Origin: Nocardioides sp. Root190
GTDB lineage: Bacteria > Actinomycetota > Actinomycetes > Propionibacteriales > Nocardioidaceae
DNA length: 64,000 nt
Reading direction: 5' to 3'
Assembly: GCF_001428565.1 (NCBI RefSeq)
Contig: NZ_LMIA01000010.1
Span: 432,306-496,305, forward strand
Made by a program: the position numbers and the translations under genes. This document shows, piece after piece, positions 16,662 to 25,599 of the stretch. The stretch's first letter is position 1, and the number at the start of each line of letters is the position of its first letter. The notes below the pieces were generated by a model. It did no database searches. It was not told the DNA's origin and saw only the letters and a list, made by a program, of their open reading frames with translations.

Positions 16662-17876
16662 TCAGAACTTGCAGGCGGAGTCGGGCTCGGGCGTGGTCAC
16701 ACCGGCATCGGTGTTGGTGAGGATGTCGAAGGCGAGTCCGTCCTCGCCCTTCACGACCTCACCGAGGTAGGAGTCGCGCAGGACCTGGCCGTCGGCGCCG
16801 CGCACGGTGACCTCACCCACGACCGTGTCCACCGTCAGGTCCTTGATCGCCTCGGACACCTCGGCGGGGTCGGAGCTGCCCGCCTTCTCGATCGCCGCGA
16901 AGAGGATCTGCGCAGCGGTGTAGTTGTCGGCCGGCACGTAGTAGGGCGCGGAGCCGTGGTCCTCGGTGTAGGCCTCGACGAACTCCTTGTTGAGCTCGTT
17001 GTCGCCCGCGGCGTCGTAGCCGACGTTGTTGTAGTAACCCTCGATCGAGTCGCCCAGGGTCTCGAAGAGCGGCTCGGAGACCATGTTCAGGCCCAGAACC
17101 GTCTTGAGCTGGGCATCGAGATTGAACTGCTCCGCCTGCTGGACGAAGGCGACGCCGTCCGCGCCGAACTCCACGGCGAACACCGCGTCCGCGCCACTGC
17201 CCTTGAGCTTGGTGATGTAGGAACCGAAGTCGGTGGTGTTGAGCGGCGCGAACTGCTCGAGCACGACCTGCTTGCCGGCCTTCTCGGCGGCCGCCTTGAA
17301 GGTCTCGGCAGCACTGTGCCCGGTGGCGTAGTCGACGGCCTGGATGGCCCACTTCTCGCCCGGCAGCTCGGTCAGCGAGGCGGCGAGCGCGTTCACGTCC
17401 ATGCTCGTCGTCTGGACGACATGCACGGCGTACGGCGAGCACTGCTCACCCACGAGGGCGTCGTCCTTGCCCATGGCGTTGAACGACATCGCCCCCAGGC
17501 CCTCGAGCTGTGCGTTCAGGGCACCGTGCTCGGGAGAGGTCATGACGGCGCCGATGAACTGTGCGCCGTCCTGGGTGACCGCCTCCTTGGCGACCCGAAG
17601 AGTGGTCGCCGGGTCGGCGTCGCTGGACTTCTTGATCAGCTCGATCTTGCGGCCGTCGATCCCACCCTCCGCGTTGATCAGGCGCACCGCGGTCTCCCAG
17701 CCCTTGACGGCGTCGGTGCCGAACTGCGCAAGCGCACCACTGGTCGGCGGGATCAGCGCGATCTTGATCGGTCCGTCCTCACTGTCGCCACCCGAGCTGT
17801 CGCTGGCCGCACCACAGGCGGCCATGGTCGTTGCCAGGGTGACAGCACTTGCCGCTGCCAGCAGTCGTCGCTTCAT
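16662..17876 (-). CDS. LIV-type ABC transporter substrate-binding lipoprotein (second system)
   Basis: Complete substrate-binding protein, 404 aa, starting MKRRLLAAASAV with a lipobox ending at Cys21 (ATTMAAC). The mature part begins IKIALIPPTSGALAQFGTDA, the usual family 6 start; NAEGGIDGRKIELI and TSPEHGALNAQLEGLG follow. GAGGAG precedes the ATG with 8-nt spacing; an open frame 16 codons longer lacks this. It is the first gene of its operon, whereas in the other importer the binding protein is last. A FadR-type site lies about 60 bp upstream. Confidence 0.93.
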   Translation of the reverse strand: MKRRLLAAASAVTLATTMAACGAASDSSGGDSEDGPIKIALIPPTSGALAQFGTDAVKGWETAVRLINAEGGIDGRKIELIKKSSDADPATTLRVAKEAVTQDGAQFIGAVMTSPEHGALNAQLEGLGAMSFNAMGKDDALVGEQCSPYAVHVVQTTSMDVNALAASLTELPGEKWAIQAVDYATGHSAAETFKAAAEKAGKQVVLEQFAPLNTTDFGSYITKLKGSGADAVFAVEFGADGVAFVQQAEQFNLDAQLKTVLGLNMVSEPLFETLGDSIEGYYNNVGYDAAGDNELNKEFVEAYTEDHGSAPYYVPADNYTAAQILFAAIEKAGSSDPAEVSEAIKDLTVDTVVGEVTVRGADGQVLRDSYLGEVVKGEDGLAFDILTNTDAGVTTPEPDSACKF

Positions 17877-17934
17877 CCGGAGATCTCCTCGGGTCATGGA
17901 CCACCGGTGCTCGGTGTGTCTCACGTCACCAAAG

Positions 17935-17949
17935 TATGGTCCGACAGTT
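17935..17949. promoter_or_regulatory. FadR/GntR-type operator, second LIV operon
   Basis: TATGGTCCGACAGTT matches TGGTCNGAC with a degenerate right end. It lies about 60 bp upstream of the substrate-binding protein start, immediately before a TACTTT (TANNNT) -10-like sequence on the minus strand. Confidence 0.5.
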
Positions 17950-18016
17950 TGATCTATTCGACCCTACAAGGAGGGGTTCTTCTACCTCCTAAGAGGCAGT
18001 GACAGCTCCGCGGGTC

Positions 18017-18028
18017 CCCCCATGGGGG
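18017..18028 (-). terminator. Possible terminator palindrome after the EamA gene
   Basis: The perfect palindrome CCCCCATGGGGG lies 17 bp past the stop of the EamA-family gene. It has no T-run, so intrinsic termination is only a guess. The 17877-18044 gap otherwise holds the operator and promoter of the second LIV operon. Confidence 0.25.
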
Positions 18029-18044
18029 CACAGCGGCCGCCCGA

Positions 18045-19001
18045 TCACCCCGGCGCGACGTTCTCAGGGATCTGCCGGGTCGCCGCCGTACGGCGCTCGG
18101 ACCCGATGATCAGCACCACCGCGCCCACCACGGCGCCCCCGCCGACCAGCACCCCCACACCGACCTGCTCCGAGAGCACCACCGCCCCCAGGAGTACGGC
18201 GACGACGGGATTCACGTAGGCGTGGGTGGCCGTGAGCGAGAGCGAGACGTTCGAGAGCAGCCAGGCGAACGCGAGGTAGGCCGCGACCGAGCAGGCAAGG
18301 ACCAGCCAGGCCATGGCCATCCAGCCTCGTGGCGAGAAGTCCGTGCCGAACTGCTCGCGGGTGGCGATCGCCAGCGTCGTCGACGTACCAGCGGCGACCA
18401 GTTGTTGGTAGGCCGCCACCGCAACGATGTCCTCCGGGACCCGGAGTCGGCCTTGGAGGAAGGATCCGACGGTCCAGCTGATGCTGGCAGCCAGGCAGAA
18501 GGCCGCACCCAGGAGCGGGAGCGCCTCCCCCGTGCGTTGCCCCAGACCCACCAGGGCGGCCAGCCCGAGGAATCCGATCGCGACGCCGATCAGGGTGGCC
18601 TTCGGGGGGCGGTCTCCGACGACGAGTCGAATCACCACCGCCCAGGCGGGCACCGTCGCCACGATCAGCGCCGCGACCCCGGAGGGGAGGCCCTGCACCT
18701 GGGCGAGCGCCTGGAAGCCGTTGCCGAAGCCGAGCAGGAGGATGCCGGTGACGAGCAGACCGCCGAGCTCTGCGCGTGTGACCCGCAGCGCCGAACGGCC
18801 GCGGCGCACCACGGCGATCGCGGCGAGGAGCGCCCCAGCGACGACATAGCGCTGAGCCATGGCCTGGAACGGGTCGACCTCGTCGACGACCAGCCGGATG
18901 GCGAGGTAGACCGACCCCCACAGGATCCAGACCGCCGCCATGCACACGACCAGGGTGGTCCTGTCGACCGGCGGCCGAGGCCCGGCCGGGCCGTCAGGCA
19001 C
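18045..19001 (-). CDS. EamA/DMT-family membrane transporter
   Basis: 318 aa with about ten hydrophobic segments in two repeats of five, the drug/metabolite transporter arrangement. The first repeat has AAVWILWGSVYLAIRLVVDE and the second AAFCLAASISWTVGSFLQ. It could export a metabolite or overflow intermediate of the pathway. It starts 9 bp after the BadK-like crotonase, so it is the last gene of the long core operon. Confidence 0.9.
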   Translation of the reverse strand: MPDGPAGPRPPVDRTTLVVCMAAVWILWGSVYLAIRLVVDEVDPFQAMAQRYVVAGALLAAIAVVRRGRSALRVTRAELGGLLVTGILLLGFGNGFQALAQVQGLPSGVAALIVATVPAWAVVIRLVVGDRPPKATLIGVAIGFLGLAALVGLGQRTGEALPLLGAAFCLAASISWTVGSFLQGRLRVPEDIVAVAAYQQLVAAGTSTTLAIATREQFGTDFSPRGWMAMAWLVLACSVAAYLAFAWLLSNVSLSLTATHAYVNPVVAVLLGAVVLSEQVGVGVLVGGGAVVGAVVLIIGSERRTAATRQIPENVAPG

Positions 19002-19010
19002 GGTGCCGGG

Positions 19011-19787
19011 TCACGCGAAGTCGGGGCGCCGCTTCGCGACGAAGGCGGCGATGCCCTCCGCGGCCTCGCCGTCCTCGAAGAGGCCCTGTTCCTGGGCGCG
19101 CTCGAAGGCGATGCCCTCGGCCAACGGCATCGCGAAGGCCGCGTCGACGGTCCGCACCACGGCCAGTTGGGCCGGGAGCGAGGAGGAGGCCAGCTCACCG
19201 GCGAGCTGGAGTGCCGTGCCCACCACGTCGTCCTCGGTCACCCGGTCCACCAACCCGATGGCCAGCGCCTCGGCAGCCCCGACCTGGCGCGCCGTCAGCA
19301 TGATGTCGAGCGAGCGACCACGTCCGACGAGCTGGGTCAGGCGCTGCGTGCCACCGGCACCGGGGATCAGCCCCAGCTTCACCTCGGGGAGACCGAGCTT
19401 GGCGCGCGGGCCGGCCACCCGCAGCGTGCAGGCCATGGCGAGCTCCAGCCCGCCCCCGAGGGCAAGGCCGTCGACCGCGGCGATCGACAGCCACGGCGAG
19501 GCGGCCAGTCGGTCGTTGACCTCGCGCATCTTGTCGCCGTACGCCAGGAATGAATCGGCGTCGATCGTCGACATGTGCTTGATGTCAGCGCCTGCAGCGA
19601 AGAACCCGTCCCGCGCCGAGGTGATCACCATGACCTTGACGTCGCCGGCCTTCTCGGCCGCGTCGATCGCCTCGTGCAGACCGTCGAGGATCGGGATGCC
19701 CAGCGCGTTGGCGGGCGGGCGATCCATGGTCACGACCGTGACGCCGGGCGCTTCGGTGGTCCAGGTGACGACGGGGTTCTCGGACAT
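19011..19787 (-). CDS. Enoyl-CoA hydratase, BadK-like
   Basis: Crotonase family hydratase, 258 aa, with both catalytic glutamates intact: GGGLELAMAC and LPEVKLGLIPGAGGTQR. The oxyanion-hole segment is GFFAAGADIKHM. In cyclohexanecarboxylate degradation BadK hydrates cyclohex-1-ene-carboxyl-CoA. The position just after the MenB/BadI-like and BadH-like genes supports that role, but the sequence alone only shows a general enoyl-CoA hydratase. Confidence 0.88.
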   Translation of the reverse strand: MSENPVVTWTTEAPGVTVVTMDRPPANALGIPILDGLHEAIDAAEKAGDVKVMVITSARDGFFAAGADIKHMSTIDADSFLAYGDKMREVNDRLAASPWLSIAAVDGLALGGGLELAMACTLRVAGPRAKLGLPEVKLGLIPGAGGTQRLTQLVGRGRSLDIMLTARQVGAAEALAIGLVDRVTEDDVVGTALQLAGELASSSLPAQLAVVRTVDAAFAMPLAEGIAFERAQEQGLFEDGEAAEGIAAFVAKRRPDFA

Positions 19788-19826
19788 GGTTCCTGCTCTC
19801 GGTTCGATGGTGGTGGGCGACGGCGG

Positions 19827-20666
19827 TCAGGGCCGGCGGGGGAAGCGACTGAACTCGGGGGCACGACGAGCCTTGAAGGCCTCGCGTCCCTCCTGCGCCT
19901 CCTCGGAGCCGTAGAAGAGGAGATTGGCGTCGTGCGCCAGCTGCTGGATGCCGGCGTAGCCGTCCTCGTGCGCGTGGAAGCTGAGCTTGGACATCCGCAA
20001 CGCGCGAGGCGAGAGGGCGAGCATCTCCCGGCACCAGCGCACCGTTTCGGCCTCCAGCTCGGCCAGGGGGACCACGGTGTTGACCAGCCCCATCTCGAGC
20101 GCCTCACGCGCGTCGTACTGCCGGCAGAGGAACCAGATCTCCTTGGCCTTCTTGGGACCGACCAGGTCGGAGAGGATGCTCGATCCGTAACCGCCGTCGA
20201 AGGAGCCGACCTTGGGGCCGACCTGGCCGAACACGGCATTGTCGGCAGCGATCGTGAGGTCGCAGACCAGGTGGAGCACGTGACCGCCGCCGATCGCCCA
20301 GCCCGCGACCATCGCGACGATCGGTTTGGGACAGCGTCGCATCGCGACATGGAGATCCGTGACGTGGAAGCGGCCGGTGGCATTGTCGTCGAGCTTGTAG
20401 CCGCTGTCGCCGCGTACCCGCTGGTCGCCCCCGGAGCAGAATGCCCTGTCCCCGGCGCCCGTCAGGATGATCGCCCCGACCGACTCGTCCTCCCGAGCCG
20501 CCATCAGCGCACGATCGACCTCCACGAGGGTCTGCGGCCGGAAGGCGTTGTGGACCTCGGGGCGGTTGATCGTGATCTTGGCGATCCCGTCCACGGTGGT
20601 CTCGTAGACGATGTCGTCGTACCGGCCGCTCGCGGTCCAGTCGACGTCGTCGGCGGGGTGATTCAT
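19827..20666 (-). CDS. MenB/BadI-like crotonase, probable ring-cleaving acyl-CoA hydrolase
   Basis: 279 aa, beginning [10 protein letters not shown]. It strongly resembles 1,4-dihydroxy-2-naphthoyl-CoA synthase: [65 protein letters not shown] and the end [17 protein letters not shown]. BadI, which opens 2-ketocyclohexanecarboxyl-CoA to pimeloyl-CoA, belongs to the same family. No other menaquinone gene is near, and the gene just upstream is BadH-like, so hydrolytic ring cleavage is the better call. It has Gly in QVGPKVG, whereas the actinobacterial housekeeping MenB has Asp at that place (QTDADVG). Confidence 0.82.
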   Translation of the reverse strand: MNHPADDVDWTASGRYDDIVYETTVDGIAKITINRPEVHNAFRPQTLVEVDRALMAAREDESVGAIILTGAGDRAFCSGGDQRVRGDSGYKLDDNATGRFHVTDLHVAMRRCPKPIVAMVAGWAIGGGHVLHLVCDLTIAADNAVFGQVGPKVGSFDGGYGSSILSDLVGPKKAKEIWFLCRQYDAREALEMGLVNTVVPLAELEAETVRWCREMLALSPRALRMSKLSFHAHEDGYAGIQQLAHDANLLFYGSEEAQEGREAFKARRAPEFSRFPRRP

Positions 20667-20674
20667 CCCTCTGC

Positions 20675-21436
20675 TCAGGCCATCGTGAGGCCGCCGCTGA
20701 CGGACAGCGTCTGGCCGGTCACGAAGCCGGCGCCGTCCGAGGCGAAGAAGGAGACGGCCGGGCCGATGTCCTCGGGCGTGCCGAGGCGCTTCATCGGGAC
20801 GGCGCTCGTCATGCCGGAGATGACCTTCTCGGCGTCGCCGCCGCCCGCACCATCGGCGAACTTGCGCAGCGCCGGGGTGTCGGTCGGGCCGGGGCACACG
20901 GTGTTGGCGGTGACGCCCTTGCGGGCGACCTCGCGGGCCAGGGTCTTGGTGAAGGCGATGATGCCGCCCTTGGCGCCGGAGTAGACGGCCTCCATGGAGG
21001 AGCCCACGCGGCCGGCGTCGGAGCCGATGTTGATGACCCGCCCGAAGCCGCGCTCCTGCATGCCCGGCACGACCTCGTGGATGACTCGAAGGGCGCCCTT
21101 GAAGTTGATGTCGAGGATCTTGTCCCAGAAGGCTTCGTCGGTCTGGACGAACTTCATGAAGTCGTCCCAGCCGGCATTGTTCACGACGACCTCGATCGGA
21201 CCGAGCTCCTGCTCGACGGTCGCGACCGCGGCCTTGACCGACTCGGTCGACGTCACGTCGATCTGAACGGCGATCGCCTCACCGCCCGTCGCGCTGATTT
21301 CCTTGGCGGTCTCCTCGGCGACGGCGAGGTTCAGGTCGGCCACGACGACGCGGAAGCCGTCCCGCCCGAGAGTGGTGGCAATGCCCTTGCCGATGCCCTG
21401 GGCACCACCGGTGACCAGTGCGACGCGGTTGCTCAT
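20675..21436 (-). CDS. 2-hydroxycyclohexanecarboxyl-CoA dehydrogenase-like SDR (BadH-like)
   Basis: NAD-dependent SDR, 253 aa, with GGAQGIG at residues 11-17 and an intact active site (Ser in [17 protein letters not shown]). Segments [47 protein letters not shown] and [14 protein letters not shown] match what I recall of the BadH dehydrogenase of Rhodopseudomonas palustris. It would oxidise a 2-hydroxy ring acyl-CoA to the 2-keto form opened by the next enzyme. AAGGAG precedes the ATG; the frame is open further upstream but without a ribosome site. Confidence 0.87.
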   Translation of the reverse strand: MSNRVALVTGGAQGIGKGIATTLGRDGFRVVVADLNLAVAEETAKEISATGGEAIAVQIDVTSTESVKAAVATVEQELGPIEVVVNNAGWDDFMKFVQTDEAFWDKILDINFKGALRVIHEVVPGMQERGFGRVINIGSDAGRVGSSMEAVYSGAKGGIIAFTKTLAREVARKGVTANTVCPGPTDTPALRKFADGAGGGDAEKVISGMTSAVPMKRLGTPEDIGPAVSFFASDGAGFVTGQTLSVSGGLTMA

Positions 21437-21461
21437 TGGTGTTCTCCTTCGAGTGGTGGGT

Positions 21462-22415
21462 TCAGCTGGCCGGGGACCAGATGACCGGCCCGGCGATGAT
21501 CGAGTGGCTGGTGAGCTTGCGGCCCAGGGTGCTCTGGGCGTCCCGGGCGGCGTCGATGACGCGCTCGAGGTCGAGACCGGTGTCGACACCCATCTCATGG
21601 AACATCGAGACGAGGTCCTCAGTCGCGATGTTGCCGGTCGAGCCGGCCGGCACGGGGCATCCGCCGAGCTCGCCGAAGCTCGACTCGAAGCTGCGGCACC
21701 CGGCCTCCAGGGCGGCGTACGCGTTGGCGAGGCCCTGGCCGCGCGTGTTGTGGAAGTGGGCGGTGATCTCGACGCCGGGGAGGCGCTCGATCGCAGCCGC
21801 GAAGAACCGGTGGGCGTACGCCGGGTTGCACATGCCGGTCGTGTCTCCGAAGCCGATCTCGGTGGCGCCGGACTCGGCGAACTGCTCGGCGAGGCCCAGC
21901 ACCCGGTCCATCGGCACCGCACCCTCGAAGGGGCACCCGAACGAGGTCGCGATCACCGCGCAGTAGGTGAGGTCCTCGGCGAGGATTCGCTTCCCCATCT
22001 GCATGACGTCGTCCATCGTCTCCTGGACACTCCGGTTGATGTTGCGCTTGTTGTGGGTCTCGCTCGCGCTGACGAAGAGGGCGATCTCCTCGAAGAGGTC
22101 ACGGTGTCCCAAGGCGTTGTCGAGGCCCTTGCTGTTGGGCACCAGCACCATCCGCTGCACGTCGGCGGGGACGTCGATGCCCTGGAGCACGGCGACGCCG
22201 TCGGAGAGCTGCGGGATGACGTCGGGTCGCACGAAGCTGGCGACCTCGATGCGCTTGACCCCGGACCGGCCGAGGGCGTTGATCAGCCGGATCTTGTCGT
22301 CGGTGGCGATCGTCTCCGGCTCGTTCTGGAAGCCGTCGCGCGGACCGACCTCGCGGACGTGGACCGTGCGGTTCTCGTCCCGGGCGCTGTTGGGGAAGGT
22401 CGTGGTGCTGCTCAT
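21462..22415 (-). CDS. HMG-CoA lyase-like aldolase
   Basis: TIM-barrel lyase of the HMGL family, 317 aa. Active-site segments are present: REVGPRDGFQNE (Arg-Asp), AHFHNTRGQGLANAY (metal His pair) and GELGGCPVPAGSTGNIATED (signature with catalytic Cys). It cleaves a 3-hydroxy-3-alkyl-glutaryl-CoA type compound to acetyl-CoA plus a keto acid. In this operon that would finish degradation of a ring-cleavage product carrying a substituent at C3. The start overlaps the upstream stop (ATGA) with AGGAGA in front. Confidence 0.9.
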   Translation of the reverse strand: MSSTTTFPNSARDENRTVHVREVGPRDGFQNEPETIATDDKIRLINALGRSGVKRIEVASFVRPDVIPQLSDGVAVLQGIDVPADVQRMVLVPNSKGLDNALGHRDLFEEIALFVSASETHNKRNINRSVQETMDDVMQMGKRILAEDLTYCAVIATSFGCPFEGAVPMDRVLGLAEQFAESGATEIGFGDTTGMCNPAYAHRFFAAAIERLPGVEITAHFHNTRGQGLANAYAALEAGCRSFESSFGELGGCPVPAGSTGNIATEDLVSMFHEMGVDTGLDLERVIDAARDAQSTLGRKLTSHSIIAGPVIWSPAS

Positions 22416-23659
22416 CGGTTCTCCTGCTCTGCGAGGCCTCGCTCGAGGCCCTCACGATGTTCGGGCGCCGCGACCTCGATGAGGCGCAGGGCGCGTTCGG
22501 CGACGGTGCAGCCGGTCAGCATCGCGACGCCGTGCTCGGTCACGACGGCGTCGACGTCGACGCGAGCGGTGGTGACCACGCCGCTCGCCAGTGCCGGGAC
22601 GATCGTGGACTGCGCACGTTCGCCCGATCCGACCGTCGCTCGAAGCGCGATGATGGAGCGCGATCCTGTCAGCGAGGCGGCACGGCTGAAATCGACCTGT
22701 CCGCCGACGGCGCCGATGTGCACGCCGCGGGCGAGCTCGGCGCCCACCTGGCCGAGCAGGTCGACCTCGATCGCAGAGTTGATCGACACCAGGGACTGCA
22801 GCTGGGACAGGACGGCTGGCGAGTGGGTGTAGCTGGCGGCGCGGAACTGGATCGGCTCGTCACCCATACGCGCGTAGCCCGCGGTGCTGCACAGGGCGGC
22901 ACCCGTGACGACGAGGCCGCGGTCGATCTCCTTGCACGCACCCGTGATGACGCCCTTGTCGACGAGCGTCAGCACGCCGTCAGTGATCATCCCGCTGTGG
23001 AAGCCGAGGTCCCGGTGGCCCGCGAGGGCCTCCAGGACGGCCGACGGCAAGGACCCGACGCCGATCTGGATGGTGGCGCCGTCGTCCACGATGCCCGCGA
23101 CGTGGCGGGCGATCGACCGGTCCACGTCGTCCGCCGGCTTCGACGGCGCGTCCCTCAGCGAACGGTCGGTCTCGATGACCGCGGCGAAGGCGGACAGGGG
23201 CAGGCGTGGTCCCCCGGAGGTGCGCGGCATCTGCTGGTTGATCTCGGCGATCACGGTGCGCGTGTGGAGGAGCGCGTCGGCGACGTACTCGACCCCGGTG
23301 CCGAGGGTGACCAGGCCGTCGCGATCAGGCGGCGAGACCTGGACGAGTCCGAGGTCGTTGGGCAGCTGGCCGGTCGCGAACATCCGCGGGAGCGCGGAGT
23401 AGTGGCACGGCACGACCTGGAGCTGGCCCTGCCGGCTCAGCGACCGCAGCTGCCCGAGTCCGCCGTAGGACAGCACGGTGAGCTTCTCGGGCAGGTCGCC
23501 GGAAAGGCGCTCGTTCCAGGTCAGGCCCGAGAAGGCCCGCACCGGGCCGACCCGGTCCACTGCATCGAGCACCTGGTTGACGAGGGGCTCGGGCTCAGCG
23601 CTGCCCTGGCCCCACCACACTCCGTCACCCGGGTTCAGGAAGTCCGCGACGTCGAACAT
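22412..23659 (-). CDS. Acetyl-CoA hydrolase/4-hydroxybutyrate CoA-transferase family protein
   Basis: 415 aa, two-domain CoA-transferase fold. Recognisable parts are PNDLGLVQVSPPDRDGLVTLG, the glycine-rich IQIGVGSLPSAVLEAL and SINSAIEVDLLGQVGAE. In characterised CoA-transferases of this family the catalytic glutamate sits in an HTEM motif; here the sequence is HSGM (221-224), so Glu is replaced by Gly. It may therefore be a hydrolase or have altered chemistry. Located between thiolase and the HMG-CoA lyase-like gene. Confidence 0.8.
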   Translation of the reverse strand: MFDVADFLNPGDGVWWGQGSAEPEPLVNQVLDAVDRVGPVRAFSGLTWNERLSGDLPEKLTVLSYGGLGQLRSLSRQGQLQVVPCHYSALPRMFATGQLPNDLGLVQVSPPDRDGLVTLGTGVEYVADALLHTRTVIAEINQQMPRTSGGPRLPLSAFAAVIETDRSLRDAPSKPADDVDRSIARHVAGIVDDGATIQIGVGSLPSAVLEALAGHRDLGFHSGMITDGVLTLVDKGVITGACKEIDRGLVVTGAALCSTAGYARMGDEPIQFRAASYTHSPAVLSQLQSLVSINSAIEVDLLGQVGAELARGVHIGAVGGQVDFSRAASLTGSRSIIALRATVGSGERAQSTIVPALASGVVTTARVDVDAVVTEHGVAMLTGCTVAERALRLIEVAAPEHREGLERGLAEQENR

Positions 23660-23666
23660 CGCGGCC

Positions 23667-24839
23667 TCAGACCCGCTGGATCAGCGTCGCAGTGCCGAGG
23701 CCGCCGCCGCAGCACATCGTCACGAGACCGATCTCCACGTCGCGACGCTCCATCTCCGCCAGGAGGGTCGCGAAGAGCCGGGAGCCGGACGCACCCACGG
23801 GGTGGCCCAGGGCGATCGCGCCGCCATTGACGTTGACGCGGTCCATGTCGGGCTTGAGCTCTCGCTCCCAGGCGAGCGCGACGGAGCTGAACGCCTCGTT
23901 GACCTCGAACAGGTCGATGTCGTCGATCGTCATGTTGTTGCGCTCGAGCAGCTTGCGCGTCGCGGGGATCGGGCCGGTCAGCATGATCAGCGGGTCGACA
24001 CCGACCGTGGTCTGGTCCAGCACCCTGGCCCGCTTGGCGAACCCGTGCCGTTGCACCGCGTCGTCGGAGGCGAGCAGCACCCCGGCCGCGCCATCGGTCA
24101 ACGGTGAGGACGAACCCGCCGTCACCGCGCCGGTCTCGGGCCGGAAGATCGTCTTCAGACCGGCCAGGCTCTCCAGGCTGGTGCCCGGCCGAACGCTCTG
24201 GTCGCTCAGGCGCACCTCGCCGTCGAGCTCCATGGGGATGATCTCGCGCTCGAACCGTCCGGCCTCGATGGCCTCGGCTGCGAGCCGGTGGGAGCGGACG
24301 GCGAACTCGTCCATCTCCTCCCGGGAGATGCCCCACTGCTCGGCGATGCGCTCGGCGCTCTCCCCCATGGTGGGGAAGTCGTAGAGCTCCTTGAGCTCGG
24401 CGGGCCAGGCGGCGCCGTACATCTCCTCGATCTTCACGACGGCGTCCATCGGAATGTGGCCCATGTTCTCGACACCACCCGCGAGGACGACGTCATGGGT
24501 CCCGGAGGCGATCAGCGCGGCTGCCATCTCGACAGCGGTCTGCGCTGAACCGCAGCGGCGGTCGATCACGGTCGCCGGGACTTCGGGGGGATAGCCCGCC
24601 TGCAGCCAGGCATTGCGGGCCACGTTGCGGGACTGCTCACCGAACGGCGCCGTGCAACCGATCAGCAGGTCCTCGACGTCCCCGGGTGCGATGCCGGTGC
24701 TGTCCAGGATCGCCGTGTAGACGGCCCCGAGCATCTGGTTCGGGTGCACGTCACGGAACCAGCCGCGGTCGGGGTGTGCCTTCCCCATCGGGGTGCGCAG
24801 TGCTTCGACGATCCAGGCGTCGCGTCCGGTGAGCGGCAT
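23667..24839 (-). CDS. Acetyl-CoA acyltransferase (thiolase)
   Basis: Degradative thiolase, 390 aa. The acyl-accepting Cys96 is in DRRCGSAQTAVEMAA; the catalytic His is in GGAIALGHPVGASGSR and the second Cys in TMCCGGGLGTATLIQR. It cleaves 3-ketoacyl-CoAs in the final beta-oxidation step. It follows the SDR at 24841 by 1 bp. Confidence 0.95.
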   Translation of the reverse strand: MPLTGRDAWIVEALRTPMGKAHPDRGWFRDVHPNQMLGAVYTAILDSTGIAPGDVEDLLIGCTAPFGEQSRNVARNAWLQAGYPPEVPATVIDRRCGSAQTAVEMAAALIASGTHDVVLAGGVENMGHIPMDAVVKIEEMYGAAWPAELKELYDFPTMGESAERIAEQWGISREEMDEFAVRSHRLAAEAIEAGRFEREIIPMELDGEVRLSDQSVRPGTSLESLAGLKTIFRPETGAVTAGSSSPLTDGAAGVLLASDDAVQRHGFAKRARVLDQTTVGVDPLIMLTGPIPATRKLLERNNMTIDDIDLFEVNEAFSSVALAWERELKPDMDRVNVNGGAIALGHPVGASGSRLFATLLAEMERRDVEIGLVTMCCGGGLGTATLIQRV

Positions 24840-24840
24840 G

Positions 24841-25599
24841 TCAGATCACCGTTCCGCCGTCGACGGCCAGGACCTGGCCGGTGATGTACGACGCCGCATC
24901 CGAGGCGAAGAAGACGAAGGTCGACGCGATCTCCTCCGGGTCCGCCCAGCGGCCGAGCGGGATCCGGGCAAGAGTCAGCTCCGCGAGCTTCTCGTTGCTG
25001 CGGATGTTCTCGGTCATGTTCGTCGCCGCCAGAGGCGCGATGGCGTTCACCGTGATCTGCTTGCGCGCGAGCTCCTTGGCCAGGGACTTGGTGACGCCGA
25101 GGATCCCGGACTTCGCTGCGCTGTAGTTGACCTGGCCGATGGTGCCGACGAGGCCTGCCGCAGAGGTGACGTTGAGGATCCGGCCGGTGCCGTCGGTGGC
25201 CAGGAAGGGCAGCGCCGCCTGGCTGACGGTGAAGGTGCCACCGAGATGGACGCCGACGACGAAGTCGAAGGCATCCTTGTCCATCTTCGAGAACATCGCA
25301 GGCGCGATGGCACCTGCGTTGTTGACGACGATGTGCAGCGTCCCACCCGTCAGGTCGGCAGCCTGCTGCGCAGCGGCAGCGGCGCCCTCGGCGTCACGGA
25401 CGTCGAGCGCGGCCGACTCGGCGCGTCCACCGGCGGCGACGATTTCCGCGGCGACCGCGGCGGCCGAGTCCTTGTCGAGGTCGGTCACCATCACGGCAGC
25501 ACCGGCGAGCGCATAGGCCTTCGCGACAGCCGCACCGATGCCATTCCCGGCACCCGTGAGGAGTGCCGACCGGCCGGTCAGGTCGAAGGGGGAGGTCAT
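24841..25599 (-). CDS. Short-chain dehydrogenase (3-hydroxyacyl-CoA/3-oxoacyl reductase type)
   Basis: Classical SDR, 252 aa: GAGNGIG (16-22), NNAG, Ser in NVTSAAG, YSAAK and the C-terminal TGQVLAVDGG. Likely a 3-hydroxyacyl-CoA dehydrogenase before the thiolase. Its ATG shares a base with the acyl-CoA dehydrogenase stop (TGATG). Confidence 0.9.
   Translation of the reverse strand: MTSPFDLTGRSALLTGAGNGIGAAVAKAYALAGAAVMVTDLDKDSAAAVAAEIVAAGGRAESAALDVRDAEGAAAAAQQAADLTGGTLHIVVNNAGAIAPAMFSKMDKDAFDFVVGVHLGGTFTVSQAALPFLATDGTGRILNVTSAAGLVGTIGQVNYSAAKSGILGVTKSLAKELARKQITVNAIAPLAATNMTENIRSNEKLAELTLARIPLGRWADPEEIASTFVFFASDAASYITGQVLAVDGGTVI

Noticed and set aside
19827..20666. Annotation as housekeeping menB
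   Set aside because: No menaquinone genes nearby, BadH-like gene adjacent, and the Gly-type motif differs from actinobacterial MenB.
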